64,000 bases of DNA from Bacillus sp. FJAT-14578 (GCF_000504165.1 NZ_AYSE01000001.1:1054001-1118000), one strand, 5' to 3'. Positions 50,018-62,192 are shown, numbered from the stretch's first letter. Made by a program: numbers and translations. Notes: a model not told the origin generated them from the letters alone.

Positions 50018-51289
50018 TTAGCCCATATTCTTAATTAATTCATCACCAAATTCAGAACATTTTACTTCTGTCGCTCCATCCATTAGACGAGCAAAGTCAT
50101 AAGTAACAACTTTAGAAGCAATTGTTTTTTCCATTGAAGAGATGACTAATTTAGCTGCTTCGTGCCAACCAAGGTGTTCAAGCATTAATACACCAGAAAG
50201 GATAACAGAAGATGGGTTTACTTTATCGAGACCTGCATATTTTGGTGCAGTTCCGTGAGTAGCTTCAAAAATTGCATGTCCAGTTTCATAGTTGATGTTT
50301 GCTCCTGGAGCGATACCGATACCGCCAACTTGTGCAGCTAATGCATCAGAAATATAGTCACCGTTTAAGTTCATTGTAGCCACTACATCAAATTCGCGAG
50401 GACGAGTTAAAATTTGTTGCAAGAAGATATCCGCAATAGAATCTTTTACAATAATTTTTCCAGCTGCTTCAGCTTCAGCCTGAGCTTTATTAGCTGCTTC
50501 TTTCCCTTCAGCTTCTACGATGCGATCGTATTCAGCCCATGTGAATACTTTATCGCCGAATTCTTGTTCCGCTACTTCATAGCCCCAGTTTTTGAAGGCG
50601 CCTTCTGTGAACTTCATGATGTTTCCTTTGTGCACAAGTGTTACCGATTTTCTGCCTTCGTTAATCGCATAATTAATCGTTGCGCGAACGAGACGTTTCG
50701 TTCCTTCTTCTGAAATAGGTTTAATTCCAATACCAGATGTTTCAGGGAAGCGGATTTTATTGACACCCATTTCCTGCTGTAAGAAGTTGATGACCTTTTC
50801 TACCGCTTCTGTTCCTTTTGCATACTCGATACCTGCATAAATATCTTCAGTATTTTCACGGAAGATCACCATATCTGTATCCTCAGGACGCTTAACAGGA
50901 GAAGGTACCCCTTCAAAATAGCGAACAGGACGAAGGCATACAAATAGATCCAACTCTTGGCGCAGCGCAACATTCAGTGAGCGAATGCCTCCGCCGACAG
51001 GAGTTGTAAGCGGGCCTTTAATCCCGATTATGTATTCACGAATTACATCTAATGTCTCTGAAGGCAGCCATTCACCAGTTTGGTTGAACGCTTTTTCTCC
51101 AGCCAATACTTCTTTCCAAAAGATTTTCTTTTCACCTTTATACGCTTTTTCAACAGCCGCTTCCAATACACGTGAAGCTGATGCCCAAATATCTGGACCT
51201 GTGCCGTCTCCCTCGATGAAAGGAATAATTGGATAATTTGGTACGTTTAATACACCATCTGTTACTGTAATTTTTTGTCCATTAACCAC
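50018..51289 (-). CDS. icd: Isocitrate dehydrogenase (NADP)
   Basis: 423 residues. It oxidatively decarboxylates isocitrate to 2-oxoglutarate. The substrate-binding loop [50 protein letters not shown] and [11 protein letters not shown] are conserved. The start is GTG at 51289 with AGGAGG eight bases upstream. It lies between citZ and mdh. Confidence 0.97.
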   Translation of the reverse strand: MVNGQKITVTDGVLNVPNYPIIPFIEGDGTGPDIWASASRVLEAAVEKAYKGEKKIFWKEVLAGEKAFNQTGEWLPSETLDVIREYIIGIKGPLTTPVGGGIRSLNVALRQELDLFVCLRPVRYFEGVPSPVKRPEDTDMVIFRENTEDIYAGIEYAKGTEAVEKVINFLQQEMGVNKIRFPETSGIGIKPISEEGTKRLVRATINYAINEGRKSVTLVHKGNIMKFTEGAFKNWGYEVAEQEFGDKVFTWAEYDRIVEAEGKEAANKAQAEAEAAGKIIVKDSIADIFLQQILTRPREFDVVATMNLNGDYISDALAAQVGGIGIAPGANINYETGHAIFEATHGTAPKYAGLDKVNPSSVILSGVLMLEHLGWHEAAKLVISSMEKTIASKVVTYDFARLMDGATEVKCSEFGDELIKNMG

Positions 51290-51382
51290 GAAAATTACCT
51301 CCTAATAGCTTGTCTGAATCAAGTAGATTGGTAGAGAGTGCCCAACAATACCCAAGTTTTATTGAGCACTCACGTTTTGTTT

Positions 51383-52501
51383 TTAGATACGTTGCTCCAT
51401 TGGCACGTAAGCTTGTTTGTCCGGGCCTGTATAATCAGCACGTGGGCGGATTAAGCGATTATTGGAATACTGCTCGAGTATGTGAGCAATCCATCCTGAC
51501 ACACGGCTTACCGCAAAAATCGGTGTGAATAAGTCATGGTCAATCCCCAGACAGTGATACACAGATGCAGAGTAAAAATCTACATTTGGCGGTAAAGCTT
51601 TTTCAGATGTTACGACGTCTTCAATTTTTACAGACATTTCGTACCATTTGGTTTCACCCGTTAACTGAGTCAGCTTTTCGGACATTTTCTTTAAATGTTT
51701 CGCCCGTGGATCTCCCTGTCTATACACCCGGTGCCCAAACCCCATAATTTTTTCTTTATTGTTTAATTTATTGCGCACATAGGGTTCGGCATTTTCTACT
51801 TCGCCAACTTCTGAGAGCATTTTCATCACAGCTTCGTTCGCTCCGCCATGAAGAGGGCCTTTTAGAGCTCCGATGGCTGCTGTAACTCCTGAATAAATGT
51901 CGGATAAAGTGGCTACGCAAACGCGTGCAGTGAAAGTCGATGCATTTAATTCATGGTCAGCATGCAGCACAAGCGCTTTATTAAATGCTTCAACTGCAAC
52001 TTCACTTGGCTCTTCGCCTGTTAAGGTATATAAAAAGTTTTGAGCAATGCTGTAATCTGCTTTTGGAGTGATTGGATCTAATCCTTTACGAATGCGTGAA
52101 AAAGCGGTAACAAGGACTGGCAGCTTCGCTTGAAGGCGAACAGCCTTGCGATAATTTGCTTCTTCGTCCATTACATCTGCTTCTTCATCATACAATCCCA
52201 ATAATGAGACTGCTGTTCTTATAGCGGCCATTGGATGGACTTGCTTAATCGGATATGTTTTGAAATGATTGATAACTTCTTCTGGTAAGCTAGCATTTTC
52301 CGCCAGCTCCTTTGTGAAAGTCGTTAATTCTTGTTGATTTGGCAGTTTCCCATGCCACAATAAATAAACTACTTCCTCGAAAGTGGCATATTGAGCTAAA
52401 TCGTCAATGTTGTACCCACGATATGTTAGTGTATCATCAATAATAGAACTAACAGAAGATGTAGTGGCTACAACCCCTTCGAGACCACGAGTAACTGTCA
52501 T
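51383..52501 (-). CDS. citZ: Citrate synthase
   Basis: 372 residues. It condenses oxaloacetate and acetyl-CoA. Catalytic residues lie in LHADHELNASTF, GPLHGGANE and MGFGHRVYR, with a final Asp in NVDFYSASVYHCLG. ATG at 52501 follows GGAGAGAGG; a reading to 52624 crosses the leader and was rejected. It is first in citZ-icd-mdh. About 270 nt of leader separate it from the promoter. Confidence 0.96.
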   Translation of the reverse strand: MTVTRGLEGVVATTSSVSSIIDDTLTYRGYNIDDLAQYATFEEVVYLLWHGKLPNQQELTTFTKELAENASLPEEVINHFKTYPIKQVHPMAAIRTAVSLLGLYDEEADVMDEEANYRKAVRLQAKLPVLVTAFSRIRKGLDPITPKADYSIAQNFLYTLTGEEPSEVAVEAFNKALVLHADHELNASTFTARVCVATLSDIYSGVTAAIGALKGPLHGGANEAVMKMLSEVGEVENAEPYVRNKLNNKEKIMGFGHRVYRQGDPRAKHLKKMSEKLTQLTGETKWYEMSVKIEDVVTSEKALPPNVDFYSASVYHCLGIDHDLFTPIFAVSRVSGWIAHILEQYSNNRLIRPRADYTGPDKQAYVPMEQRI

Positions 52502-52782
52502 ATTCCTCTCTCCTTTACTGAAAAATTCCCCATAACCCATTTGCCTAAACATCAGACAAACGTAACAATTGAAGTTGAGCGTATGCTCAGCGCGAGAGTA
52601 AATTGTAGAAAAAAGCACATCCAAACGAGATATGGCTTATGAGAACGGTGCACCAAAAGAAAATGCTTACATTCCGTTTTTCTAAAAAAGTACATCGGCT
52701 TGCATAAATGTATCTTCAAACATTTTAGAAAAATGATACTAATCACTGAAAGGATATGTAAGCGGATGTTGCTTCAAGTAAT

Positions 52783-52811
52783 ATTATAAACAATTATCAG
52801 ACTTTTGTGAA
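52783..52811 (-). promoter_or_regulatory. citZ promoter
   Basis: Minus strand TTCACA (52806-52811), 17 bp, TATAAT (52783-52788). A weak cre-like TGTAAGCGGATGTT lies just downstream, with three mismatches. The remaining 52502-52780 holds no gene. Confidence 0.65.
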
Positions 52812-52859
52812 TCAAAAGAACAAATTATTTTTTGGAAACATTATTATTATAGTAAAATT

Positions 52860-53321
52860 TCATGAAAACAGATTAACCATTTTCATGAATAAATAAGCAA
52901 TTCCAGCACCTATTAATGGACCAACCGCCACTCCTTTAAACAAAGAAACAGCCAAAATGGTTCCAAATACAAGAGCAGCTGTAATATGAGGATCTTCGGC
53001 TAAAAGTTCCAGTCCATATTTTGCGATGAGAGCAACAGCAATCCCCGCTCCCAGTGCAATCCAGGCATATGAAGATTTCAAAGCCTCTCCCAACTGTTTA
53101 AATCCGATTTCCCCTGTTGCAATAGGGACGAGGACGGCGATAGTAATGATGGTAACACCTAGATTGATTCCTTTCGATTGTAAATAAGGAAACACCTTTC
53201 CATCCAACCCGATGATTTTTAACATCATCAGAAATGCTGCTGCCACAATTAACGATTGATTTTTTGCCACCAATCCAATGACAAGTAAAGCAAGTAAAAA
53301 CAAAGATGGTTGTGAAATCAT
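52860..53321 (-). CDS. ytwI: DUF441 membrane protein YtwI
   Basis: 153 residues with four to five hydrophobic helices (LFLLALLVIGLVAKNQSLIV at the start, GVTIITIAVLVPIATGEIG, AGIAVALIAKYG, LIGAGIAYLFMKM). It matches the DUF441/YtwI family of unknown function. ATG at 53321 follows GGAAGG by nine bases; an ATG three codons earlier overlaps that site. It is divergent from ytvI, as in B. subtilis. Confidence 0.88.
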   Translation of the reverse strand: MISQPSLFLLALLVIGLVAKNQSLIVAAAFLMMLKIIGLDGKVFPYLQSKGINLGVTIITIAVLVPIATGEIGFKQLGEALKSSYAWIALGAGIAVALIAKYGLELLAEDPHITAALVFGTILAVSLFKGVAVGPLIGAGIAYLFMKMVNLFS

Positions 53322-53424
53322 GCTGCTCATCCTTCCGATTTAAAATGAATTTTCTTCCATATCATTTTCATAAATAAGGGAAAAAGAGTAAAATAAAGCT
53401 AACGTTTTTACAGGGGGGATTTTT

Positions 53425-54543
53425 TTGAACAAGCTATATTTATACCGGTTTGCGCGTCTTTTCCTGGTCATCTCTTCCATTATTTCAGGAGCATATGCCC
53501 TCTATTATGTATCTGCACTTACATACCCTTTCATTATTGCTCTCCTAATCGCTTTCATCATGAATCCTGTTGTGAACTTACTCGAAAAAGGAGCGCGAAT
53601 GCCCAGATCCCTGGCGGTCATCATTTCCCTGCTTTTTATCTTGGGATTACTGGCGGGATTCGTCACCTTGCTCGTCGTCGAGATTATCTCAGGTACCGAA
53701 TATTTAGCTAAAACCGTGCCGCGTCATCTTGAAGACTTAGCCATCTTCATCGAAAATTTTATCGCAAGTCAACTCATTCCCATCTATAATGATATTCACT
53801 CCTTTTTCGACGATTTAGGAGCGGGCCAACAAGAAACCATTCTAACAAATATCCAAAGTATCGGGACAAAAGTCACTGAAACGGTAGGAACGTTTATTAA
53901 AAACCTTCTTCAAAGCTTTCCGGTTTTGCTCGGCTGGCTGCCTGATGCCGCAACCGTCATTATTTTTTCATTCCTGGCCACTTTTTTCATCAGTAAAGAT
54001 TGGTATCGATTGGGGGCTGCACTCCAACGTTTTCTTCCTCTTAAAGCCCGCAAAAGCGGTCAAACCGTGTTTGCGGATTTGCGCAAAGCCCTGTTCGGAT
54101 TTCTCCAAGCCCAATTAACTCTAATCTCAATTACAACGGTCATCGTTTTAACAGGACTTCTGATTTTACGTGTAGAATATGCGATTACAATCGCAGTCAT
54201 TATTGGGTTAGTTGACATTCTTCCTTACTTGGGGACGGGATTGATCTTTATTCCATGGATTATCTACAGTTTTTTCAGTGGAGATACATCATTTGCCGTT
54301 GGCTTATCTGTACTTTATTCCGTTGTTGTCGTTCAACGCCAAGTGATGGAACCGAAGATTCTTTCCTCAAGTATCGGGCTTGATCCGCTCGCTACCCTCA
54401 TTTCTTTATTTGTCGGATTTAAACTTTTTGGACTATTGGGCTTAATCGCAGGACCCGTCACACTTGTTCTATTAAAAACATTGCATAGCGCACATGTATT
54501 CAAAGATTTGTGGGATTTTATCATCGGTAAAAAAACGGCTTAA
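53425..54543 (+). CDS. ytvI: AI-2E-family transporter-like membrane protein YtvI
   Basis: 372 residues. It has seven to eight membrane helices and the family motifs NPVVNLLEKGARMPR, LGWLPDAATVIIFSFLATFF and VDILPYLGTGLIFIPW. The AI-2E superfamily includes exporters and Na+/H+ antiporters; the Bacillus YtvI substrate is unknown and a sporulation link has been proposed. The start is TTG at 53425 after AGGGGGGA. It is divergent from ytwI. Confidence 0.88.
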   Translation: MNKLYLYRFARLFLVISSIISGAYALYYVSALTYPFIIALLIAFIMNPVVNLLEKGARMPRSLAVIISLLFILGLLAGFVTLLVVEIISGTEYLAKTVPRHLEDLAIFIENFIASQLIPIYNDIHSFFDDLGAGQQETILTNIQSIGTKVTETVGTFIKNLLQSFPVLLGWLPDAATVIIFSFLATFFISKDWYRLGAALQRFLPLKARKSGQTVFADLRKALFGFLQAQLTLISITTVIVLTGLLILRVEYAITIAVIIGLVDILPYLGTGLIFIPWIIYSFFSGDTSFAVGLSVLYSVVVVQRQVMEPKILSSSIGLDPLATLISLFVGFKLFGLLGLIAGPVTLVLLKTLHSAHVFKDLWDFIIGKKTA

Positions 54544-54672
54544 CAATCATTGGGCACCATAAACATTCTTTTTTCAATCATTGAAATTAAGCCAATATAT
54601 ATAAGTACCGCCAGAAGCGGTTTTACTGAAAAAAGGAACTGCCCCTAACACAAAAACTGATTTTTAACGAAT

Positions 54673-54710
54673 ATGACCCAAAAGGGCTGTTTTTTTGCCT
54701 TTTGGGTCAT
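54673..54710. terminator. Hairpin between convergent ytvI and fxsA
   Basis: ATGACCCAAAAGG pairs with CCTTTTGGGTCAT around a T-rich loop. The arm resembles the CTCAAAAGG arms of hairpin A at 568 and 12444. No other gene is seen in 54544-54727. Confidence 0.65.
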
Positions 54711-54727
54711 GCTCCCCTTTCTTTTTC

Positions 54728-55120
54728 TTACCACCTTTTAATTGTCATGAATCGCCCATTTTGGAAGAAACGCTGAAGCCATTTTGCCAATGCTGGTTTT
54801 ACTAGCTTTCTTGTTGGCGGAAACAACAAAAAGAATCCTAATGCATCTGTAATAAATCCAGGAGCCAATAAAACCGCTCCTCCAAACAGGATGCAGATTC
54901 CATCGAGGATAGCTTCACCCGGAAGCTCACCATAGGATAATTGTTCCCTTGCTTGCGTTAAAACGGCAATGCCTTGTTTTTTAGCCAAATATGCGCCAAT
55001 AACCCCTGTCAAAATGACAAGCAAAAAGGTTGGCAATGCTCCCAAGGTTTTACCAGATAATATTAATAACCACATTTCCATCGCCGGTACAATGATTAAC
55101 AAAAGAACAAGAAATCGCAT
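54728..55120 (-). CDS. fxsA: FxsA-family membrane protein
   Basis: 130 residues with three membrane helices: FLVLLLIIVPAMEMWLLI, LPTFLLVILTGVIGAYLAKKQG and the GGAVLLAPGFITDALGFFLL segment, the last being the FxsA hallmark. In E. coli FxsA suppresses phage T7 exclusion by F plasmid PifA; the Bacillus role is unknown. ATG at 55120 follows AAGGAG by eight bases. It is downstream of pyk. Confidence 0.9.
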   Translation of the reverse strand: MRFLVLLLIIVPAMEMWLLILSGKTLGALPTFLLVILTGVIGAYLAKKQGIAVLTQAREQLSYGELPGEAILDGICILFGGAVLLAPGFITDALGFFLLFPPTRKLVKPALAKWLQRFFQNGRFMTIKRW

Positions 55121-55323
55121 GAACAAATCTCCTTTTCATAAAACAAACGGTTTATTTCTTAATTATAAGGCTGTATTAAAATCTAGTGTTAACTTTTGAC
55201 TCTTCTCCATGTAGAATGGCTATTTCTTACGAACGGAGCCAAAAATGATGTGTTTCAACACCATCGTTTAAAAGGGCCTGTCATAAATAATCATACTCAA
55301 GAACCTGAAGTTAATGTACAAAA

Positions 55324-55360
55324 ACGCCCGAAGATTTATGAACCATAAATCTTCGGGCGT
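55324..55360 (-). terminator. pyk terminator
   Basis: ACGCCCGAAGATTTATG pairs with its complement around three bases, T-run on the minus strand. The rest of 55121-55416 shows no gene. Confidence 0.9.
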
Positions 55361-55416
55361 CTATCCTATTACATCTTGTTCTTTCATTTTGAATAGGCTT
55401 TAGGTGGTTTTAAACC

Positions 55417-57177
55417 TTACAGAACGCTTGCATGCCCTTCATAAATCATGCCTTGTGTTGCATCGACCGTGATTTCTTGACCATCTGTAAGGATGTTTGT
55501 TGCGTTTTCAACACCCACAATTACAGGGACTCCTAAACTTAAGCCAACCACTGCCGCATGGCTCGTCAGGCCGCCTTCTTCCGTAATGATGGCAGAAACT
55601 TTTTCGAGGGCTCCCATCATATCACGATCTGTAGCGTTCGTTACAAGAATCGCTCCGTCTGTCACTTTCTCCGTCGCTTCTGCTGCACTTTTCGCGATTA
55701 CCACTTTACCGAATGCTGACTTGCGGCCGATTCCTTGTCCTTTAGCCAATACATCGCCGACAACATGAATTTTCATCAAGTTAGTCGAACCAGCTTCTCC
55801 CACTGGAACACCCGCTGTAATCACCACAACATCACCATGTGAGATAATGCCGGTTGAAAGCGCCGATTGTACAGAGTTGTCCAGCATCTCATCGATTGAC
55901 GAAGCATTTTGTCCGCTGACAGAATACACACCCCAAACAAGGGATAAGCGACGAGAAGCAGCATCGTTTGCCGCTACCGCGATGATTGGCGATTTCGGAC
56001 GATATTTTGAAATCATTTTTGCTGTATAGCCGCTCTCAGTCGGTGCAAGAATAGCTGCTACACCTAAATTTAACGCAGTATGAGCAACCGATTGTCCAAT
56101 CGCATCCGTCACGGTACAACCAATTTGCTTATTGCGTTTTGACAAAATTTCACGATAATCCAACGCTTGCTCTGCACGAGAAGCGATAGAGTGCATCGTT
56201 TTCACTGCTTCTACAGGGTACGATCCTGCAGCCGTTTCACCAGATAACATGATTGCATCTGTGCCGTCAAAGATCGCATTCGCTACGTCACTTGCTTCTG
56301 CGCGTGTTGGACGAGGGTTGCGCTGCATGGAATCAAGCATTTGCGTTGCCGTAATAACCGGCTTCCCAAGAGCATTACATTTTTTAATCAACGCTTTTTG
56401 CACAAGCGGAACTTCTTCAGCTGGAATTTCCACCCCTAAGTCTCCGCGAGCTACCATTAAACCATCTGACACTTCTAAAATCTCATCGATGTTGTCGACA
56501 CCTTCTTGGTTTTCGATTTTAGGGATGATATGGATATGGCCTGCATTATGCTCTTCTAATAATTGACGAATTTCCAATACATCAGATGCACGTCTTACGA
56601 ACGATGCCGCAATAAAATCAACGCCTTGCTCGATACCGAATACGATATCTTTAGCATCCTTTTCTGTCATACCAGGCAAGTTTACGCTTACGCCGGGAAC
56701 ATTTACACCTTTTTTATTTTTTAAGGTTCCAGGATTCAACACTTTTGTCGTGATTTCGTTTGCTTCTTTATTGACGCGAAGGACTTCCAAACCAATTAAG
56801 CCGTCATCCAGTAAAATTTTAGAACCAGCTTCTACATCATCAATTAGTCCTGGATACGTAATAGAGAATTTTTCAGCCGTTCCGCTTACTTCCTCCATAG
56901 AAACGATTACTTCAGAACCTTCTACTAGTTCAATAGCTCCGTTCTCCATGTTATGAGTACGGATTTCCGGCCCTTTTGTATCTAATAAAATTGCGACAGT
57001 TTTATTTGCTTTCTTAGCCGCTTCTCGGATGTTGCGGATACGGTTGCCATGCTCTTCAAAATCCCCATGTGAAAAGTTAAGACGGCACACGTTTAATCCT
57101 GCGTTCATCAGTTCAACTAACTTTTCCACAGTCTCACTCGCAGGACCGATTGTACAAACGATTTTTGTTTTACGCAT
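55417..57177 (-). CDS. pyk: Pyruvate kinase with C-terminal PEP-utiliser domain
   Basis: 586 residues. It converts phosphoenolpyruvate and ADP to pyruvate and ATP. Catalytic segments are [12 protein letters not shown], the LDTKGPEIR loop, [17 protein letters not shown] and [12 protein letters not shown]. As in other Bacillus enzymes an extra C-terminal domain of about 110 residues carries [19 protein letters not shown], a phosphohistidine-like module. ATG at 57177 has AAGGGA and AGGAGG upstream. It lies 40 bp after pfkA. Confidence 0.97.
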   Translation of the reverse strand: MRKTKIVCTIGPASETVEKLVELMNAGLNVCRLNFSHGDFEEHGNRIRNIREAAKKANKTVAILLDTKGPEIRTHNMENGAIELVEGSEVIVSMEEVSGTAEKFSITYPGLIDDVEAGSKILLDDGLIGLEVLRVNKEANEITTKVLNPGTLKNKKGVNVPGVSVNLPGMTEKDAKDIVFGIEQGVDFIAASFVRRASDVLEIRQLLEEHNAGHIHIIPKIENQEGVDNIDEILEVSDGLMVARGDLGVEIPAEEVPLVQKALIKKCNALGKPVITATQMLDSMQRNPRPTRAEASDVANAIFDGTDAIMLSGETAAGSYPVEAVKTMHSIASRAEQALDYREILSKRNKQIGCTVTDAIGQSVAHTALNLGVAAILAPTESGYTAKMISKYRPKSPIIAVAANDAASRRLSLVWGVYSVSGQNASSIDEMLDNSVQSALSTGIISHGDVVVITAGVPVGEAGSTNLMKIHVVGDVLAKGQGIGRKSAFGKVVIAKSAAEATEKVTDGAILVTNATDRDMMGALEKVSAIITEEGGLTSHAAVVGLSLGVPVIVGVENATNILTDGQEITVDATQGMIYEGHASVL

Positions 57178-57212
57178 TCCCTTATATCCTCCTCGAACTT
57201 GTTCCATTCGCT

Positions 57213-58202
<990 letters not shown>

Positions 58203-58265
58203 CTATAAAATACCATGAAGAATCTTTGAACACAATAGAGAAGGCTGATTACTAAACAAGAAAAC

Positions 58266-58296
58266 GCGCATCCCTTTATTTTATCAGGATGCACGC
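58266..58296 (-). terminator. accDA terminator
   Basis: GCATCC and GGATGC arms with extended GC pairs between accA and pfkA, T-rich on the minus strand. Confidence 0.75.
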
Positions 58297-58300
58297 TTCC

Positions 58301-59278
58301 TTATTTTATCCCTATGGTATCGTTTTCAAACGAAAATTGTCCGATTTTTTTGTATTTTAAATAACGATGTTCAATAAGCTCTTCCGCTGTCATTTTTTTC
58401 AATTCCACCAAAGATTGCTTTAAGATTTCGTCAATCTTCTCTGCTTGTCTGCGCACATCACGATGTGCCCCGCCTTTTACTTCCGGAACAACTTCGTCCA
58501 CGATATCCATGCCTTTTAAGTCAGGCGCTGTAATTTTCATCGTTTCAGCTGCCTGTTTAGCAAGTCCTGCATCCTTCCATAGGAGGGCCGCTGCGCCTTC
58601 AGGAGAAATAACGGAGTAAGTGGAATTTTCCAGCATATGAAGATGGTTTCCTACACCAAGAGCCAATGCGCCGCCACTTCCTCCTTCACCGATGACAATA
58701 CAAATAACAGGAACACTTAAACCAGCCATCTCAAATAGGTTTTTGGCGATGGCTTCACTTTGTCCGCGTTCTTCCGCTGCTTTTCCAGGATACGCTCCTT
58801 TTGTATCAATAAAGCAAATAATAGGTCTTGAAAATTTTTCTGCTTGCTTCATCAGCCTAAGTGCTTTTCGATATCCTTCAGGATGGGGCATCCCAAAATT
58901 TCGTTTTATGTTTTCTTTCGTATCTTTACCGCGTTGATGCCCGATGACTGTCACCGATAATCCATGGTATTTGGCGATGCCGCCTACAATGGCCTGATCA
59001 TCACCGTAATAACGATCGCCATGGCACTCAAAAAAGTCTGTAAATAAATGAGAAATGTAATCAAGCGTTGTGGGACGCTCAGGATGGCGGGCAATTTGTA
59101 CACGGTCCCACGGCTTCAAATGATCATAAATATCCTTTTCAACGCGTTCTAAACGGGATTCCAACTTTTCAATTTCATTAGTCAAATCCACATCCGTGTT
59201 TTTGGCAAACTCTTTTAATTCATTGATTTTATTCTTTAACTCCACTATGGGACGCTCAAATTCTAATTCTCCTACCAC
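58301..59278 (-). CDS. accA: Acetyl-CoA carboxylase carboxyltransferase alpha subunit
   Basis: 325 residues. With AccD it transfers the carboxyl group from biotin to acetyl-CoA, the first step of fatty-acid synthesis. Family segments are [52 protein letters not shown] and [15 protein letters not shown] (oxyanion glycines). The start is GTG at 59278, which overlaps the accD stop, with GGAGGTGA inside the accD end, so the subunits are coupled. Confidence 0.97.
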   Translation of the reverse strand: MVGELEFERPIVELKNKINELKEFAKNTDVDLTNEIEKLESRLERVEKDIYDHLKPWDRVQIARHPERPTTLDYISHLFTDFFECHGDRYYGDDQAIVGGIAKYHGLSVTVIGHQRGKDTKENIKRNFGMPHPEGYRKALRLMKQAEKFSRPIICFIDTKGAYPGKAAEERGQSEAIAKNLFEMAGLSVPVICIVIGEGGSGGALALGVGNHLHMLENSTYSVISPEGAAALLWKDAGLAKQAAETMKITAPDLKGMDIVDEVVPEVKGGAHRDVRRQAEKIDEILKQSLVELKKMTAEELIEHRYLKYKKIGQFSFENDTIGIK

Positions 59279-60135
59279 TCTAGTTCACCTCCATTTACAT
59301 GGATATCAAGAATATTAATCAGTTTTTCTTTCAACTGATGACGATGAATAACATCATCTAATTGACCATGCTTTAACAAAAATTCAGCCGTCTGGAAATC
59401 TTCCGGCAAATCTTCACGAATCGTTTGTTCAATAATTCTTCGTCCGGCAAATCCAATTAAAGCCCCGGGCTCGGCAAAATTATAATCTCCAAGTGAAGCA
59501 AAGCTTGCCGATACCCCTCCTGTCGTCGGATGCGTCATAACTGAAATGATGAGCCCGCCTTGGTCACTGAATCGTTTTAAAGCTGCACTCGTTTTGGCCA
59601 TTTGCATGAGGCTCAAAACTCCTTCTTGCATTCTCGCGCCGCCTGATGCTGTAAAAATGATAAACGGGACTTGCAGTTCCATCGCTTTTTCTACTGCCCG
59701 CGCAATCTTTTCTCCAACAACAGATCCCATGCTCCCCATTCGAAAACGGGCATCCATGATGGCCAATACGACCTTCATGTCCTGCATGAAAGCTTCTCCT
59801 GTCACGATGGCTTCATTTAAATCAGTTTTCTCCCGATCCTTCTCTAACTTATCTTCATAATCAGGAAATTTCAGCGGATTCTGGGACACAAGCTTTTCAT
59901 CATACTCTATGAAGGTTCCAGCATCAATAAGACTTTCGATTCTCTCATGAGCTGTCATGGGATGGTGATGCTGGCAATTCAAACATACTCTCAAATTTTT
60001 CGCTAATTCTTTCGTATACATGATTTTTTTACAGTTTTGGCATTTGGTCATAATGCCTTCCGGTACATCTTGTTTCGGATGCTCTGAAGGGACAGATGCA
60101 TACTTTTTCTTTTTAGCAAACAAATCTCTTAACAA
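59272..60135 (-). CDS. accD: Acetyl-CoA carboxylase carboxyltransferase beta subunit
   Basis: 287 residues. The N-terminal zinc ribbon has CQNCKKIMY and, 19 residues further, CLNC. The crotonase-like core shows [21 protein letters not shown] and [16 protein letters not shown]. It is the partner of AccA. The start is TTG at 60135 after GGGAGG. It follows the GntR-type regulator by about 93 bp. Confidence 0.97.
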   Translation of the reverse strand: MLRDLFAKKKKYASVPSEHPKQDVPEGIMTKCQNCKKIMYTKELAKNLRVCLNCQHHHPMTAHERIESLIDAGTFIEYDEKLVSQNPLKFPDYEDKLEKDREKTDLNEAIVTGEAFMQDMKVVLAIMDARFRMGSMGSVVGEKIARAVEKAMELQVPFIIFTASGGARMQEGVLSLMQMAKTSAALKRFSDQGGLIISVMTHPTTGGVSASFASLGDYNFAEPGALIGFAGRRIIEQTIREDLPEDFQTAEFLLKHGQLDDVIHRHQLKEKLINILDIHVNGGELEW

Positions 60136-60228
60136 GCCGTAACCTCCCCTTTTCTAAAGCCTCTGTGCTTGGATAGCAAAGAGACCCTTACTTTCAGAAT
60201 CTATCGGATACTCCCAAATATGGCTTAC

Positions 60229-60873
60229 CTATTCGACATTTTCCGTCTTAATCAATGCCTCGTAGTACTCTTGATGTATAGTTAAAGCAAGCTGCTCATT
60301 CCGATCGACAATTGCTTTGAACATCTGCTTAATCATCTCTGCTCCGTTTATTGGATACGTATGTTCAAACGTTTTAAAATAACCGTCCACTACTCTCCAA
60401 ATGCGTAATAATAAACGGTTGTCAATATACTGGAATAACTCTTTCACTAAAAATTCATTATAGCCGGGTTCTGCCGTCATCTTCGTTTGTAACTGCTGAA
60501 GTTGTAAATCTGTCAATCTATAAAAGGCAATTTTTAAAACAATTTGTTCGATCCAAAATTTTGTTTCGATCAAATCTTTTTTGGCTTTGCTATCTTGAAG
60601 AAGAAAAGTAGCCAGCAGCTCGATAAGTTGATGCTCCCCAATTTCTTTTATGAACGTTCCTTCTCCTCGCCTTGTTTCAATAATGCCTAACAGTTCAATC
60701 GCCCTCAAGGCTTCTCTTACAGAGGAACGGCCGACATTTAACCGCTCGGACAACTCCCTCTCGGAAGGAATTTTATCTCCCGTTGTGAGCCCGTCAATTT
60801 CCATCATCTTGCGAATTTGATTTAAAATTTCTACATATACCTTTGATTTCTCGCCAGTCAACGATTTCCTCAC
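60229..60873 (-). CDS. GntR/FadR-family transcriptional regulator
   Basis: About 214 residues. The N-terminal winged helix has KIPSERELSERLNVGRSSVREALRAIE (quoted as KIPSERELSERLNVG and RSSVREALRAIE), and the C-terminal half is the helical FCD-like ligand domain. It follows the malic enzyme gene by five bases and precedes accD. The start is uncertain: GTG at 60873 lies close to the malic enzyme stop, while TTG at 60861 has GAGG six bases upstream. The perfect palindrome at 62172-62192 has the TGGTC-GACCA form bound by FadR-type GntR proteins, so local autoregulation is likely. The ligand is unknown. Confidence 0.88.
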   Translation of the reverse strand: MRKSLTGEKSKVYVEILNQIRKMMEIDGLTTGDKIPSERELSERLNVGRSSVREALRAIELLGIIETRRGEGTFIKEIGEHQLIELLATFLLQDSKAKKDLIETKFWIEQIVLKIAFYRLTDLQLQQLQTKMTAEPGYNEFLVKELFQYIDNRLLLRIWRVVDGYFKTFEHTYPINGAEMIKQMFKAIVDRNEQLALTIHQEYYEALIKTENVE

Positions 60874-60878
60874 TCACT

Positions 60879-62108
60879 TCATTCAATAATGGCTAAACGG
60901 CGTGTTTTTTCTGCAACATCTTCCGGATTCACTCGAATGCGGGCTACTCCTGTTTCCATCGCAGCCTTTGCAACTGCCGCTGCTACCGCTGGAGCAATCC
61001 GCGGATCAAATGGTGTGGGAATGACATAATCGGCATGAAGTTCTTTTTCATCAATTAAGCCTGCAATTGCTTCTACCGCAGCCATTTTCATTTTTTCATT
61101 AATATGGGTAGCACGAACATCCAATGCCCCCCGGAAAATACCAGGAAAGGCTAACACGTTATTGACCTGGTTCGGAAAATCAGAACGGCCCGTTCCAATC
61201 ACTTTGGCGCCGGCCGCTTTCGCTTCTTCAGGCATAATTTCCGGAACCGGATTGGCCATCGCAAAAATAATTGGATTTTCATTCATCGTTTCAATCATTG
61301 CTTTCGTTAAAGCGCCTTCGACAGATACCCCGATGAACACGTCTGCCTCTTGAATAACGTCTGCTAAAGAACCATTCAGCTTATCACGGTTTGTATAGGA
61401 AGCAACTTCCGCTTTAACGCTGTTCATACCGTAAGGACGTTCTTCATAAATAGCACCTTTTGAATCACACATAATAATATTCCGAACACCATAGCGATAT
61501 AATAATTTAATGATGGCAATTCCGGCTGCTCCTGCTCCGTTGGCAACCACTTTAATTTCCGACATGGTCTTTCCTACGATTTTTAATGCATTAAGCAAGC
61601 CCGCTACCGTTACAATGGCAGTCCCGTGCTGGTCGTCGTGAAAAACAGGAATATTGGTTTCCTTTTTAAGGCGCTCTTCAATGACGAAGCAATTGGGAGC
61701 TGCAATGTCTTCAAGGTTAACACCGCCGAACGTCGGCTCTAACATTTTAACAGTCTCTACAATTTTATCCACATCTGTCGTATTTAAACAAATTGGAAAA
61801 GCATCAACGCCAGCAAAACTTTTAAATAATACCGCTTTTCCTTCCATTACCGGCAAAGCCGCTTCCGGCCCGATATTTCCCAAACCTAAAACAGCCGTTC
61901 CATCTGATACAACGGCGACCATGTTTCCTTTCATTGTATACTCATATACCTTGTTCACATCATCATAAATAGCTTTACAAGGCTCTGCCACTCCCGGTGA
62001 ATAAGCTAGACTCAAATCTTTTGCATTTCGAACTGGAATTTTAGATTTAGATTCTAATTTCCCTTGATGAACTCGATGCATATGCAATGCTTCTTCACGC
62101 AACGACAT
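60879..62108 (-). CDS. ytsJ: NAD(P)-dependent malic enzyme (YtsJ type)
   Basis: 409 residues, matching B. subtilis YtsJ (NADP-preferring malic enzyme) along the length. It decarboxylates malate to pyruvate and makes NADPH. LAYSPGVAEPC, VSDGTAVLGLGNIGPEAALPVMEGK (quoted as DGTAVLGLGNIGP), HDDQHGTAIV and NGAGAAGIAI (nucleotide site) are present. ATG at 62108 follows GGGAGAGGG. The enzyme supplies pyruvate and NADPH, which fits its linkage to accDA through the regulator. Confidence 0.96.
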   Translation of the reverse strand: MSLREEALHMHRVHQGKLESKSKIPVRNAKDLSLAYSPGVAEPCKAIYDDVNKVYEYTMKGNMVAVVSDGTAVLGLGNIGPEAALPVMEGKAVLFKSFAGVDAFPICLNTTDVDKIVETVKMLEPTFGGVNLEDIAAPNCFVIEERLKKETNIPVFHDDQHGTAIVTVAGLLNALKIVGKTMSEIKVVANGAGAAGIAIIKLLYRYGVRNIIMCDSKGAIYEERPYGMNSVKAEVASYTNRDKLNGSLADVIQEADVFIGVSVEGALTKAMIETMNENPIIFAMANPVPEIMPEEAKAAGAKVIGTGRSDFPNQVNNVLAFPGIFRGALDVRATHINEKMKMAAVEAIAGLIDEKELHADYVIPTPFDPRIAPAVAAAVAKAAMETGVARIRVNPEDVAEKTRRLAIIE

Positions 62109-62171
62109 ATATACCCTCTCCCTCTTTTATGAAAAAAAACATAGTCTTATGATTAAATGAAAGTATCCCTA

Positions 62172-62192
62172 AAAGTGGTCTGACCACTTTTG
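62172..62192. promoter_or_regulatory. Palindromic operator for the GntR-type regulator
   Basis: AAAAGTGGTC-T-GACCACTTTT is a perfect 21-bp palindrome with the TGGTN(3)ACCA core of FadR/PdhR-type GntR regulators. It begins about 11 bp past the -10, over the transcription start. It could also help end dnaE transcripts. Confidence 0.7.

Noticed and set aside
52741-52760. cre site for CcpA upstream of citZ
   Set aside because: TGTAAGCGGATGTT has three mismatches to the consensus, too weak to list as a feature.
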